In this document: positions 36,096 through 42,995 of the stretch, piece after piece | How positions within the stretch are numbered: position 1 is the stretch's first letter | How the letters are laid out: every line of letters begins with the position of its first letter | Program-made: the position numbers and the translations under genes | The notes under the pieces: generated by a model | What the model saw: only the letters and a program-made list of their open reading frames with translations | What the model was told of the DNA's origin: nothing | Database searches by the model: none | Origin: Clostridia bacterium | GTDB taxonomy: Bacteria > Bacillota > Clostridia > Christensenellales > Aristaeellaceae | Assembly (NCBI GenBank): GCA_017404985.1 | Contig: JAFRBK010000039.1 | Coordinates: 60,325-124,324 of the forward strand | Length of the DNA: 64,000 nt | Reading direction: 5' to 3'

Positions 36096-36413
36096 TTATT
36101 CTGCCGTGTCCTCCACAAGCTTCAAAAATTCTTCGAAAACTTCGTCGGCAACCTTATCGTCAGGCGTGGTGTAATAATCCTCGCCGTTTTCATCGGTTTC
36201 GATCTTCAGGAAGAAAACCTCGAGGCTGTCCTTCTCCTCATCCTCATCCTCATCCTCATTCTCCGGCTCGCAGAGCGCCAGATAGGTGTCTCCCTTGTAT
36301 TCCAGTGTGGCCAGGTGCTCGAAGAAGGTGGATTCCCCGTCTTCATCCACGAGCTCAATCAGGTCCTCGTCTTCTTCGCCGTTTTCTTCAAAGGGCTTGT
36401 TTTCATCTGCCAT
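36096..36413 (-). CDS. DUF1292 acidic protein
   Basis: 105 residues, strongly acidic, with an Asp/Glu run of about 14 residues near the middle. The pattern DEDGESTFFEHLATLEYKGDTYLAL and later EVFFLKIE fits the DUF1292 family (YrzB in Bacillus), which is typically encoded next to ruvX in Bacillota, as here. No biochemical role is established. The ATG at 36413 is preferred over one 14 codons earlier because AGAAAGGAG lies just upstream. Confidence 0.85.
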   Translation of the reverse strand: MADENKPFEENGEEDEDLIELVDEDGESTFFEHLATLEYKGDTYLALCEPENEDEDEDEEKDSLEVFFLKIETDENGEDYYTTPDDKVADEVFEEFLKLVEDTAE

Positions 36414-36435
36414 GGTGTTTTTCTCCTTTCTGTTT

Positions 36436-36855
36436 TCATTGGTTGGGATGTTCATTCAGCCACTGGCGCAGAATGACTGCTGCAGCGACTTTGTCGACCC
36501 GTTTTTTCCGGTCTGCCCGCGACAGATTGCCTTCCAGCAGGGAATCTTCCGCTGAAACCGTGGAGAGGCGTTCATCCTGAAACTGAACCTGCAGGCCCGC
36601 TTTCTCCAGCTGGGCACAGAAGTCCCGGACTTTTTTTGCCTGAAAGCCTTCCGTGCCGTCCATATTCAGGGGGAGGCCGGAGACAATCCGGGTGGTTTCA
36701 TACCGGCGGCAGATTTCGGCAATGCGCCGGGTATCCGGTCCCCAGCCGACACGGGTTACCACTTCCACCGGTGTCGCGATGGTTCCTGAAGGGTCCGATA
36801 CCGCCACGCCGATCCGGACATCGCCGATATCCAGGCAGATGATCCTTTCATCCAT
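36436..36855 (-). CDS. ruvX: RuvX/YqgF family nuclease
   Basis: 139 residues with an RNase H-like fold. It opens IICLDIGDVRIGVAVSDPSG, has VSGLPLNMDGTEGFQAKKV, and the acidic motif FQDERLSTVSAEDSLL followed by DKVAAAVILRQWL. Homologues are proposed Holliday junction resolvases or nucleases for 16S rRNA 5'-end processing (YqgF in E. coli). The start uses AGGAAGG before the ATG at 36855; an open extension overlaps the pnp terminator. It is followed 22 bases later by the DUF1292 gene. Confidence 0.93.
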   Translation of the reverse strand: MDERIICLDIGDVRIGVAVSDPSGTIATPVEVVTRVGWGPDTRRIAEICRRYETTRIVSGLPLNMDGTEGFQAKKVRDFCAQLEKAGLQVQFQDERLSTVSAEDSLLEGNLSRADRKKRVDKVAAAVILRQWLNEHPNQ

Positions 36856-36880
36856 TCCATTCGCCTTCCTGAGAAGAAAC

Positions 36881-36913
36881 GGGCTGCCGGCGGAAAACGG
36901 ATGCCGGCAGCCC
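36881..36913 (-). terminator. Terminator-like hairpin after pnp
   Basis: GGGCTGCCGGC and GCCGGCAGCCC form an 11-bp perfect stem just beyond the pnp stop; the minus-strand flank is T-rich (GTTTCTTCTC) but not a pure U-tract. Confidence 0.65.
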
Positions 36914-36923
36914 GGGTTTATCA

Positions 36924-39080
36924 TCAGTCGCCGGAGCTGTTCCTGCGGGGAGGACGACGGTTTCCGCCCTCGCTGTGCCGGGCAGGCTCACGGTTGGTAT
37001 ATTCGATGTCATTGCGAATCAGGTTGATCCGGCCCTGCGCATCGATTTCGTTCACCTTGACTTCCAGCTCATCGCCGATATTCACAACATCCTCCACCTT
37101 CTCCACGCGCCTGTTGTCCAGCTTGGAGATGTGAATCATGCCGTCTTTTCCGGGAGCCAGCTCCACAAAGGCGCCGAAGTTCATGATCCGGACCACTTTC
37201 CCGGTGAATACATCGCCCACTTCGATATCTTTCGCGATGCCTTCGATGATGCGGCGGGCCTTATCGGCAGCGTCCTGATCGGGTGTGGAAATGAACACAC
37301 GGCCGTCATCTTCGATATCGATCTTGACGCCGGTTTCGGCAATGATCTTGTTAATCATCTTTCCGCCAGGTCCGATGACTTCACGGATCTTTTCGGGATT
37401 AATCGTGAAGCGGACAATCTTCGGAGCGTAGGGGCTCAGTTCCTCCCTGGGCTGGCCGAGCGTATCCAGCATGATCTTCAGGATATACAGGCGGCCTTCA
37501 AGCGCCTGGCGCAGGGCCTGCTGCAGAATCTGGCGGTTGATTCCGGCAATCTTGATGTCCATCTGCAGGGCGGTGATGCCGTTCATGGAACCGGCCACTT
37601 TGAAGTCCATATCGCCCAGGAAGTCTTCAATGCCCTGTATATCAGTCAGCACAGCGAGCTTGCCGCTTTCCTTGTCCGTGATCAGACCCATGGCAACACC
37701 CGCTACCGGGGCGTGGATCGGGACGCCGGCGTCCATCAGGCTCAGCGTGGAGCCGCAGACGGAAGCCATGGAGGAAGAACCGTTCGACGACAGGATCTCG
37801 CTGACCAGGCGAAGCGCGTAGGGGAACTCATCCTCATCGGGGATGACGGGCAGCAGGGCCCGCTCCGCCAGGGCGCCGTGGCCGATTTCGCGGCGTCCGG
37901 GGCTCTTCAGGCGTCCGGCTTCCCCCGTCGCATAGGGGGGCATGTTGTAATGATGGATATACCGTTTGAAGTCCTCGTTGCTCAGCCCGTCCAGGATCTG
38001 GCCTTCGCTGACGGTGCCGAGGGTGGTCACGGTCAGGGCCTGGGTCTGGCCGCGGGTAAAGATGGCGCTGCCGTGGGTCCTGGGAAGCACGCCGACGTCA
38101 CACCAGATGGGGCGGATTTCCGTCACTTTCCGGCCGTCGGGGCGGATGCCTTCGTTCAGGATTTTCGCGCGCATGACTTCCTTGTTCAGGTAATACAGCG
38201 CGTCTTCAATTTCGCTCTGCCGCTCCGGGAACTTTTCAACCAGGGCAGCCAGGGTTTCTTCCTTGGTTTTCTCCTCCCGGTCCTGGCGCTCATTGCGGTC
38301 GAAGGTATCGAAGGCCCAAACGCACTTGTCATAGGCGAATTCCCGCACGGCGGCTTTGATGTCGTCCCCGGTGGTGATCAGCGGAACGACCTTCTTTTCC
38401 TTGCCGATTTCGGCGACGATCTGCTTCTGGAAAGCGACCAGCTTTTTAATTTCCTCATGGCCGAAGAGAATCGCGTCGAGCATGGTGTCCTCGGAGAGCT
38501 CTTTCGCGCCCGCTTCCACCATCATGATCGCTTCTTCCGTACCGGCGACATAGAGGCTCAGGTCGCTCCTGGCGCGCTGCGCCTCGTCGGGGCAGATTAC
38601 AAACCGGCCGTCGACACGGCCAACCAGAACGGCACCGGTCGGGCCGTTCCACGGAATATCGCTGACCGCCAGCGCGATGGAGGAGCCGATCATGGCAGGG
38701 ATTTCCGGGGGAACATCCTGTTCCACGCTCAGAATGGTCACAACAACCTGGACGTCATTCCGCATACCCTTGTCGAACAGGGGGCGGAGAGGACGGTCGA
38801 TCAGGCGGCAGGTCAGGGTCGCCTTTTCAGAGGGGCGGCCTTCGCGCTTGATGAATCCGCCGGGAATCTTGCCGACGGAATACTGTTTTTCCTCAACGTC
38901 CACGGCGAGAGGGAAGAAATCCACGCCTTCCCGGGGAGCGGGAGCCATGGTCGCATTTACCATCACGACGGTGTCGCCGAGATGCACCCAGACTGAACCG
39001 TTCGCCTGTTCGCAGTACCTGCCGAATTCGAGGGTCAGCGGACGGCCTGCAAAATCCATTGTGAATTTTTTCGATTCCAT
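36924..39080 (-). CDS. pnp: Polyribonucleotide nucleotidyltransferase (PNPase)
   Basis: 718 residues, the 3'-5' phosphorolytic exoribonuclease of mRNA turnover. Two RNase PH-like cores are present: the N-terminal [21 protein letters not shown] and the C-terminal with [22 protein letters not shown] and the metal-binding [18 protein letters not shown]. Then come the KH domain ([20 protein letters not shown]) and the S1 domain ([20 protein letters not shown]). A basic tail [11 protein letters not shown] ends the protein. The ATG at 39080 has AAGGAG upstream; the longer frame would start inside a leader hairpin. It follows rpsO, the classic order. Confidence 0.97.
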   Translation of the reverse strand: MESKKFTMDFAGRPLTLEFGRYCEQANGSVWVHLGDTVVMVNATMAPAPREGVDFFPLAVDVEEKQYSVGKIPGGFIKREGRPSEKATLTCRLIDRPLRPLFDKGMRNDVQVVVTILSVEQDVPPEIPAMIGSSIALAVSDIPWNGPTGAVLVGRVDGRFVICPDEAQRARSDLSLYVAGTEEAIMMVEAGAKELSEDTMLDAILFGHEEIKKLVAFQKQIVAEIGKEKKVVPLITTGDDIKAAVREFAYDKCVWAFDTFDRNERQDREEKTKEETLAALVEKFPERQSEIEDALYYLNKEVMRAKILNEGIRPDGRKVTEIRPIWCDVGVLPRTHGSAIFTRGQTQALTVTTLGTVSEGQILDGLSNEDFKRYIHHYNMPPYATGEAGRLKSPGRREIGHGALAERALLPVIPDEDEFPYALRLVSEILSSNGSSSMASVCGSTLSLMDAGVPIHAPVAGVAMGLITDKESGKLAVLTDIQGIEDFLGDMDFKVAGSMNGITALQMDIKIAGINRQILQQALRQALEGRLYILKIMLDTLGQPREELSPYAPKIVRFTINPEKIREVIGPGGKMINKIIAETGVKIDIEDDGRVFISTPDQDAADKARRIIEGIAKDIEVGDVFTGKVVRIMNFGAFVELAPGKDGMIHISKLDNRRVEKVEDVVNIGDELEVKVNEIDAQGRINLIRNDIEYTNREPARHSEGGNRRPPRRNSSGD

Positions 39081-39120
39081 ACATTTTCTCCTTTTTTTAT
39101 TTTTTCGGTTCCGGAGAAAA

Positions 39121-39172
39121 CGTATGCTATCATATGAAAACCCCACCGGGGATTTTCAAGGGATAACATACG
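39121..39172 (-). promoter_or_regulatory. Long stem-loop in the pnp 5' leader
   Basis: CGTATGCTATC (39121-39131) pairs with GATAACATACG (39162-39172) in 11 pairs with one G-U, enclosing an inner hairpin made by AAAACCCC and GGGGATTTT. In other bacteria PNPase represses its own mRNA through processing of a leader stem-loop by RNase III; a similar role here is inferred. Confidence 0.55.
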
Positions 39173-39193
39173 CCGTTTCATCCGGAACCCTTT

Positions 39194-39226
39194 AAAAAAC
39201 CGCCGGAAGGAACTGCCTTCCGGCGG
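39194..39226 (-). terminator. Rho-independent terminator of rpsO
   Basis: On the minus strand CCGCCGGAAGG and CCTTCCGGCGG form an 11-bp stem with a five-base loop followed by six T, 30 bases after the rpsO stop. Confidence 0.88.
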
Positions 39227-39259
39227 CTTATAAAGCGTCTTTGAACACCGGGAAGAACC

Positions 39260-39514
39260 TTATTTACGAAGGTTCAACTTGGCGATCAGGGTACGATACC
39301 GCTCGATATCCGTCTTTTTCAGATACTCAAGCATGTTGCGGCGGCGGCCGACCATCAGCAGCAGGCCGCGGTTGGAGTGGTGGTCATTCTTGTTGAGCTT
39401 CAGATGCTCGTTCAGGTGGTTGATCCGTTCCGTCAGAAGCGCAATCTGCACTTCGGGGGAACCGGTGTCGCCTTCGTGCTGGGCATAGGCGGCGATAATC
39501 TCGGACTTCGTCAT
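39260..39514 (-). CDS. rpsO: 30S ribosomal protein S15
   Basis: 84 residues, slightly shorter at the N-terminus than the usual 88-89. The conserved core is [19 protein letters not shown], then [20 protein letters not shown] and [21 protein letters not shown]. It binds the 16S central domain early in 30S assembly. GGAGG precedes the ATG at 39514; five extra codons upstream are open but badly placed for this site. It has its own promoter and terminator, followed by pnp. Confidence 0.97.
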   Translation of the reverse strand: MTKSEIIAAYAQHEGDTGSPEVQIALLTERINHLNEHLKLNKNDHHSNRGLLLMVGRRRNMLEYLKKTDIERYRTLIAKLNLRK

Positions 39515-39635
39515 GGGAAAAGCCTCCATTTCATATTTCCCGCTGTGCGGGTCATTCGGCCTGAATCGCCGCTGGCTCAGAGAAGCGTCGGAGAATCGAC
39601 ATCCCGGGCGAACGGTTCATAAAAGACCGATGATC

Positions 39636-39664
39636 ATTCTACCAGAAGACAGGAGATTTGTAAA
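39636..39664 (-). promoter_or_regulatory. Promoter of rpsO
   Basis: Minus-strand TTTACA (39659-39664), 17 bases, TAGAAT (39636-39641). The leader of about 115 bases contains short hairpins (for example CCGC-ACA-GCGG near the RBS), room for S15 autoregulation, which is known in several phyla. Confidence 0.65.
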
Positions 39665-39736
39665 CTGTTTTTTCTGTGCATTTCATCCCGAAACCGACCA
39701 TCGGACCAGCCTCAGCCCCAATCCTCTGGGCAACGG

Positions 39737-40279
39737 TCAGGCATCCTGCTGGTACAGGGCCACGCCGACTTTTCCGTCATATTCCGGAACCATCACGGAG
39801 ACCACCTCGGAATGGCTGGTAGGAATGTTTTTCCCGACGTAATCGGGCCGGATCGGCAGTTCCCTGTGGCCGCGGTCAATCAGAACCGCCAGCTGGATCG
39901 AGCGGGGACGCCCGTAATGGAAGATGGCGTCAATGGCGGCGCGGACGGTTCTCCCGGTGTAGATGACGTCGTCCACCAGGATCACGGTTTTCCCGTTCAG
40001 GCTGCAGGGCCATTCGGTTTTTCCCGTTTCCGGCAGATCGCTGACTTCGGTCAGGTCATCCCGGTACAGGGAGATGTCAATGCTGCCGAGGGGAAGACTC
40101 CGGCCTTCAAACTTTTCGATGTTTTCCTTCAGCATCGCGGCCAGGGGCATCCCCCTGCGGTGAATGCCGAGCAGCACTAGGTTTTCGGTTCCGCTGTTCT
40201 TTTCGATGATTTCATGGGTGATCCGGATCATGCTGCGGTAAACAGCGGCTTCATCCATAATCATTGATTTCAGTTTCAT
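39737..40279 (-). CDS. pyrR: Bifunctional pyr operon regulator / uracil phosphoribosyltransferase
   Basis: 180 residues with a type I PRTase fold. The PRPP motif is VILVDDVIYTGRTVRAA. LLGIHRRGMPLA and the C-terminal LIDRGHRELPIRPDYVGKN are typical of PyrR. It binds pyr leader RNAs in the presence of UMP and causes termination; it also has weak UPRTase activity. It is encoded 11 bases after uraA, whose leader holds a terminator and a PyrR-site-like hairpin, so it probably regulates its own operon. Confidence 0.95.
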   Translation of the reverse strand: MKLKSMIMDEAAVYRSMIRITHEIIEKNSGTENLVLLGIHRRGMPLAAMLKENIEKFEGRSLPLGSIDISLYRDDLTEVSDLPETGKTEWPCSLNGKTVILVDDVIYTGRTVRAAIDAIFHYGRPRSIQLAVLIDRGHRELPIRPDYVGKNIPTSHSEVVSVMVPEYDGKVGVALYQQDA

Positions 40280-40290
40280 GAACCCAACCT

Positions 40291-41670
40291 TTATTCTTTC
40301 TTCGCGGGGCGGTTGAACAGAAGGTTCACGATGACGCCGAGGATCAGCGCGCAGGCGACTTCCGTCAGCGTGACGGAGCCGATGTTCATCGTCATGCCGC
40401 CGATGCCGGCAATCAGGATGACCGACGCGGTGAACAGGTTCCGGTTGTCATTCAGGTCCACAGGCTGCAGCATCTTCAGGCCGGAGACGGCGATGAAGCC
40501 GTACAGCGTGATGCAGACGCCGCCCATGACGCAGGTGGGGATAGTGCTCAGGAAAGTTACGAAGGGGCCGCAGAAGCTGGCGGCGATGGCCAGAATCGCG
40601 GTGGCCAGAATCGTGATGACGGAAGCGTTGCCGGTGATCGCGACGCAGCCGACAGATTCGCCGTAGGTCGTGTTGGGGCAGCCGCCGAAGAAAGCGCCGG
40701 CCATGGAGCCGATGCCGTCGCCCAGCAGGGTGCAGTGCAGGCCTGGATCCTCGAGCAGGTCGTGGCCGATGATGGAGGACAGGTTTTTATGGTCGGCAAT
40801 GTGCTCCGCGAAAACCACGAACGCCACCGGCACATAGGCTACAGCGATGGAAGCGATATACTGGCCGTTGACATCCTTGAAGCCCTTGAACGCTTCGGTG
40901 AAGGTGAATTCGGGCACCCACTTCATGGAAGAGAACGCGCTGAAGTCCAGGACCTTCAGCATGTCATTGTTGGTCGCCCTGCCAATCAGGGTGAAGGCCA
41001 GGGCCGCCAGATACCCGGCGATGATGCCGAGAATGAAGGGGATCAGCTTAAACATTTTCTTTCCCCTGACAGAGAAGAAAATGACCGTCAGCAGCGTAAT
41101 CACGGCGCAGACCAGATTCACCCACATGGCGCCGTTCATGGTGTAGGAAGCCTGGGGAGAGCTGAAGCCGAAGGAATTGCCGATGGCGTTTCCGGCCAGG
41201 GACAGACCGATGATGGCGACCGTGGGGCCGATGACAACCGGGGGCATGAGCTTGCTGACCCATTTCACGCCGGCCGCTTTCACAACAATCGCGATGATCA
41301 CATACACCAGCCCGGCAAATACGGAGCCGATGATCAGACCGGCAAAACCAAGGCTTTCCGTGGCGCCCGCGGTTGCCGCGCCCGTGAAGGCAGCGCCCAT
41401 GGAGCCGAGGAAGGCGAAGCTGGAACCGAGGAACACAGGGCTTCTGAATTTCGTGAAGAGCAGATAGACAATCGTTCCGACACCGGCGCCGAAGAGCGCA
41501 GCGCTCTGGCTCATCATCACGGCGGATTCGCCAAAGACGGTTACGACTGTCCCGTTCGTGATCGCGGGAACCGCGATGGTCGCAGCCAGGATGGCCAGCA
41601 ACTGCTGGAAAGCAAAGATAATCAGCTGACCAAACTTCGGTTTGTCCTTGACATTGTAAACAAGATTCAT
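40291..41670 (-). CDS. uraA: Uracil permease (nucleobase:cation symporter-2)
   Basis: 459 residues with about 14 membrane segments. The uracil/xanthine permease signature lies in ASIAVAYVPVAFVVFAEHIADHKN, which carries the conserved Glu and His, and in CPNTTYGESVGCVAITGNAS, the conserved NCS2 Q/E-N-x-G-like region. Pairing with pyrR argues for uracil rather than xanthine. The ATG at 41670 is chosen because GAAGGGGGT lies seven bases before it; the upstream ATG is within the RBS region. The promoter and attenuator lie upstream. Confidence 0.92.
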   Translation of the reverse strand: MNLVYNVKDKPKFGQLIIFAFQQLLAILAATIAVPAITNGTVVTVFGESAVMMSQSAALFGAGVGTIVYLLFTKFRSPVFLGSSFAFLGSMGAAFTGAATAGATESLGFAGLIIGSVFAGLVYVIIAIVVKAAGVKWVSKLMPPVVIGPTVAIIGLSLAGNAIGNSFGFSSPQASYTMNGAMWVNLVCAVITLLTVIFFSVRGKKMFKLIPFILGIIAGYLAALAFTLIGRATNNDMLKVLDFSAFSSMKWVPEFTFTEAFKGFKDVNGQYIASIAVAYVPVAFVVFAEHIADHKNLSSIIGHDLLEDPGLHCTLLGDGIGSMAGAFFGGCPNTTYGESVGCVAITGNASVITILATAILAIAASFCGPFVTFLSTIPTCVMGGVCITLYGFIAVSGLKMLQPVDLNDNRNLFTASVILIAGIGGMTMNIGSVTLTEVACALILGVIVNLLFNRPAKKE

Positions 41671-41708
41671 ACCCAGGACCCCCTTCATTTATTTACGGTG
41701 GGCAGGGC

Positions 41709-41748
41709 AAAACAAAAAGCCTGCCGGCCGGCAACGCCAGGGCAAGCT
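41709..41748 (-). terminator. Attenuator terminator in the uraA-pyrR leader
   Basis: On the minus strand AGCTTGCC (41741-41748) pairs with GGCAGGCT (41718-41725), eight pairs including one G-U, followed by TTTTTGTTTT. It lies about 40 bases before the uraA ATG and within the transcribed leader. Confidence 0.65.
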
Positions 41749-41777
41749 ACGCACACAACATGAACCAGCGCATCTTG

Positions 41778-41812
41778 TCGGTATCCCGTACCGCCTTAAA
41801 GACCCACCTCGA
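41778..41812 (-). promoter_or_regulatory. Possible PyrR-binding hairpin
   Basis: On the minus strand CGGTA-CGGGA-TACCG forms a small hairpin with a purine-rich loop, flanked on its 3' side by ACAAGA and enclosed by TCTT/AAGA. PyrR sites have an NGNGA-type loop and a purine-rich 3' bulge, so the match is fair, not exact. Confidence 0.4.
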
Positions 41813-41814
41813 AT

Positions 41815-41843
41815 ACTATATCATGCGTTCCGGAGTGAAACAA
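41815..41843 (-). promoter_or_regulatory. Promoter of uraA-pyrR
   Basis: Minus-strand TTGTTT (41838-41843), 17 bases, TATAGT (41815-41820). The start near 41808 gives a leader of about 138 bases. Confidence 0.65.
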
Positions 41844-41921
41844 CTACATAATAATTACAATTTTGTGACGAATAATCCATCTGCCTGAAAACAGCAAACA
41901 GAAAAAACCGGAAAAAAGTTC

Positions 41922-41950
41922 TTGACAAATGGTTTTGGTTGAGATATAGT
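41922..41950 (+). promoter_or_regulatory. Promoter of the tRNA operon
   Basis: TTGACA (41922-41927), 17 bases, TATAGT (41945-41950), just upstream of five tRNA genes. Confidence 0.85.
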
Positions 41951-41999
41951 AAACAAGCCGTCTGCGAGACAGCGTCCTTCTGAAGGAGCGACGGTATCC

Positions 42000-42075
42000 G
42001 GGAGCATAGCTCAGCTGGGAGAGCATTTGCCTTACAAGCAAAGGGTCACAGGTTCGAGCCCTGTTGTTCCCACCA
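42000..42075 (+). tRNA. tRNA-Val (anticodon UAC)
   Basis: Acceptor GGGAGCA/TGTTCCC, anticodon loop CTTACAA between TTTGC and GCAAA. CCA is encoded (42073-42075). Confidence 0.95.
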
Positions 42076-42082
42076 AACACTT

Positions 42083-42159
42083 GGCCCGGTAGCTCAGTTG
42101 GTTAGAGCGCCAGCCTGTCACGCTGGAGGTCGAGGGTTCGAGCCCCTTCCGGGTCGCCA
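42083..42159 (+). tRNA. tRNA-Asp (anticodon GUC)
   Basis: Acceptor GGCCCGG/CCGGGTC (one G-U), anticodon loop CTGTCAC, discriminator G as expected for Asp, CCA encoded. Confidence 0.95.
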
Positions 42160-42166
42160 TATATCC

Positions 42167-42241
42167 TGCCTTGGTAGCTCAGTCGGTAGAGCATGTGACT
42201 GAAAATCACAGTGTCGGTGGTTCGATTCCGCCCCAAGGCAC
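42167..42241 (+). tRNA. tRNA-Phe (anticodon GAA)
   Basis: Acceptor TGCCTTG/CAAGGCA, anticodon loop CTGAAAA. Unlike its four neighbours no CCA is encoded, so CCA must be added enzymatically. Confidence 0.93.
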
Positions 42242-42246
42242 ATTGT

Positions 42247-42322
42247 GCGGTAGTAGCTCAGTTGGTAGAGTGCCACCTTGCCAAGGTGGATGTCGCGGGT
42301 CCGAGTCCCGTCTACCGCTCCA
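42247..42322 (+). tRNA. tRNA-Gly (anticodon GCC)
   Basis: Acceptor GCGGTAG/CTACCGC, anticodon loop TTGCCAA between CACC and GGTG, CCA encoded. Confidence 0.95.
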
Positions 42323-42329
42323 TTTTATT

Positions 42330-42404
42330 GGTGCCATAGCCAAGCGGTAAGGCGAAGGTCTGCAAAACCTTTATTCTCCGGTTCGAATCCGGATGGCACC
42401 TCCA
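42330..42404 (+). tRNA. tRNA-Cys (anticodon GCA)
   Basis: Acceptor GGTGCCA/TGGCACC, anticodon loop CTGCAAA between AGGT and ACCT, discriminator U typical for Cys, CCA encoded. Confidence 0.95.
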
Positions 42405-42407
42405 TCA

Positions 42408-42433
42408 AACCTGCTTTCACAGCAGGTTTTTTT
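42408..42433 (+). terminator. Terminator of the tRNA operon
   Basis: AACCTGCT and AGCAGGTT form an eight-bp stem with a TTCAC-type loop, followed by a T run. Confidence 0.88.
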
Positions 42434-42477
42434 GTTGGCCAAATCAGCGGAAAAATGAAAAAAATGGTAAAAAATGC

Positions 42478-42506
42478 TGTACAAATGAAAAACATCATGT
42501 TATAAT
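42478..42506 (+). promoter_or_regulatory. Promoter of the zinc-ribbon gene
   Basis: TGTACA (42478-42483), 17 bases, TATAAT (42501-42506). The leader to the ATG is about 128 bases and has no recognised regulatory fold. Confidence 0.6.
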
Positions 42507-42640
42507 TCTCAAGTCGCCCAACCCCTGGTATTAACTGCGGTTCATTCCTCCATGGTTGTTTCTCATAACCATTGTCGGGAACGGGGCTCTATTCATCACC
42601 AATGGCGCGGGTAAACAACATTTTAAGGAGGAATCATCCC

Positions 42641-42931
42641 ATGTACGAAGACAAGACCCTGACCTGCCGTGACTGCGGCAACGAATTCGTTTTCTCTGCC
42701 AGTGAGCAGGAGTTTTTTGCGCAGAAAGGCTTCCAGAATGAGCCCAGCCGCTGCCCTGCCTGCCGTGCTGCCCGCCGTGCCCAGAACGGCGGCGGAAATG
42801 GCCCCCGCCAGATGTACACTGTGATCTGCGATGGCTGCGGCTGCGAGACCCAGGTGCCCTTCCAGCCCCGCGGAGATCGGCCCGTGTACTGCCGTGAGTG
42901 CTTCGAAGCGCAGCGCCAGAACCGGTTCTGA
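42641..42931 (+). CDS. Two-zinc-ribbon protein (zf-trcl type)
   Basis: 96 residues built from two zinc ribbons. Ribbon 1 (about 7-50): LTCRDCGNEFVF...PSRCPACRAARRAQ, the probable zinc-ribbon family seen in many Clostridia. Ribbon 2 (about 65-90): VICDGCGCETQVPF...RPVYCRECF. The eight cysteines in four CxxC knuckles are complete. The linker is Gly/Asn-rich and the protein basic, which suits nucleic-acid or ribosome binding, but the role is unknown. Such genes are often highly expressed; here a good promoter, a TAAGGAGGA site and a terminator surround a single gene. Confidence 0.88.
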   Translation: MYEDKTLTCRDCGNEFVFSASEQEFFAQKGFQNEPSRCPACRAARRAQNGGGNGPRQMYTVICDGCGCETQVPFQPRGDRPVYCRECFEAQRQNRF

Positions 42932-42946
42932 TTCAGGAAGACAAAC

Positions 42947-42976
42947 AAAACCCGCCGAGAGATCGGCGGGCTTTTT
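42947..42976 (+). terminator. Rho-independent terminator
   Basis: AACCCGCCGA and TCGGCGGGCTT arms with a GAGA loop, then TTTTT, directly after the zinc-ribbon gene and facing phosphoglucomutase. Confidence 0.85.
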
Positions 42977-42995
42977 CTGTTGGGGCGCCGGGAAA

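Noticed and set aside
36975-38996. 673-codon plus-strand frame opposite pnp
   Set aside because: It mirrors PNPase codon structure and shows no domain; pnp is certain.
41671-41843. Purine or preQ1 riboswitch before the nucleobase permease
   Set aside because: The conserved purine-aptamer core is absent and the operon contains pyrR, which favours PyrR attenuation.
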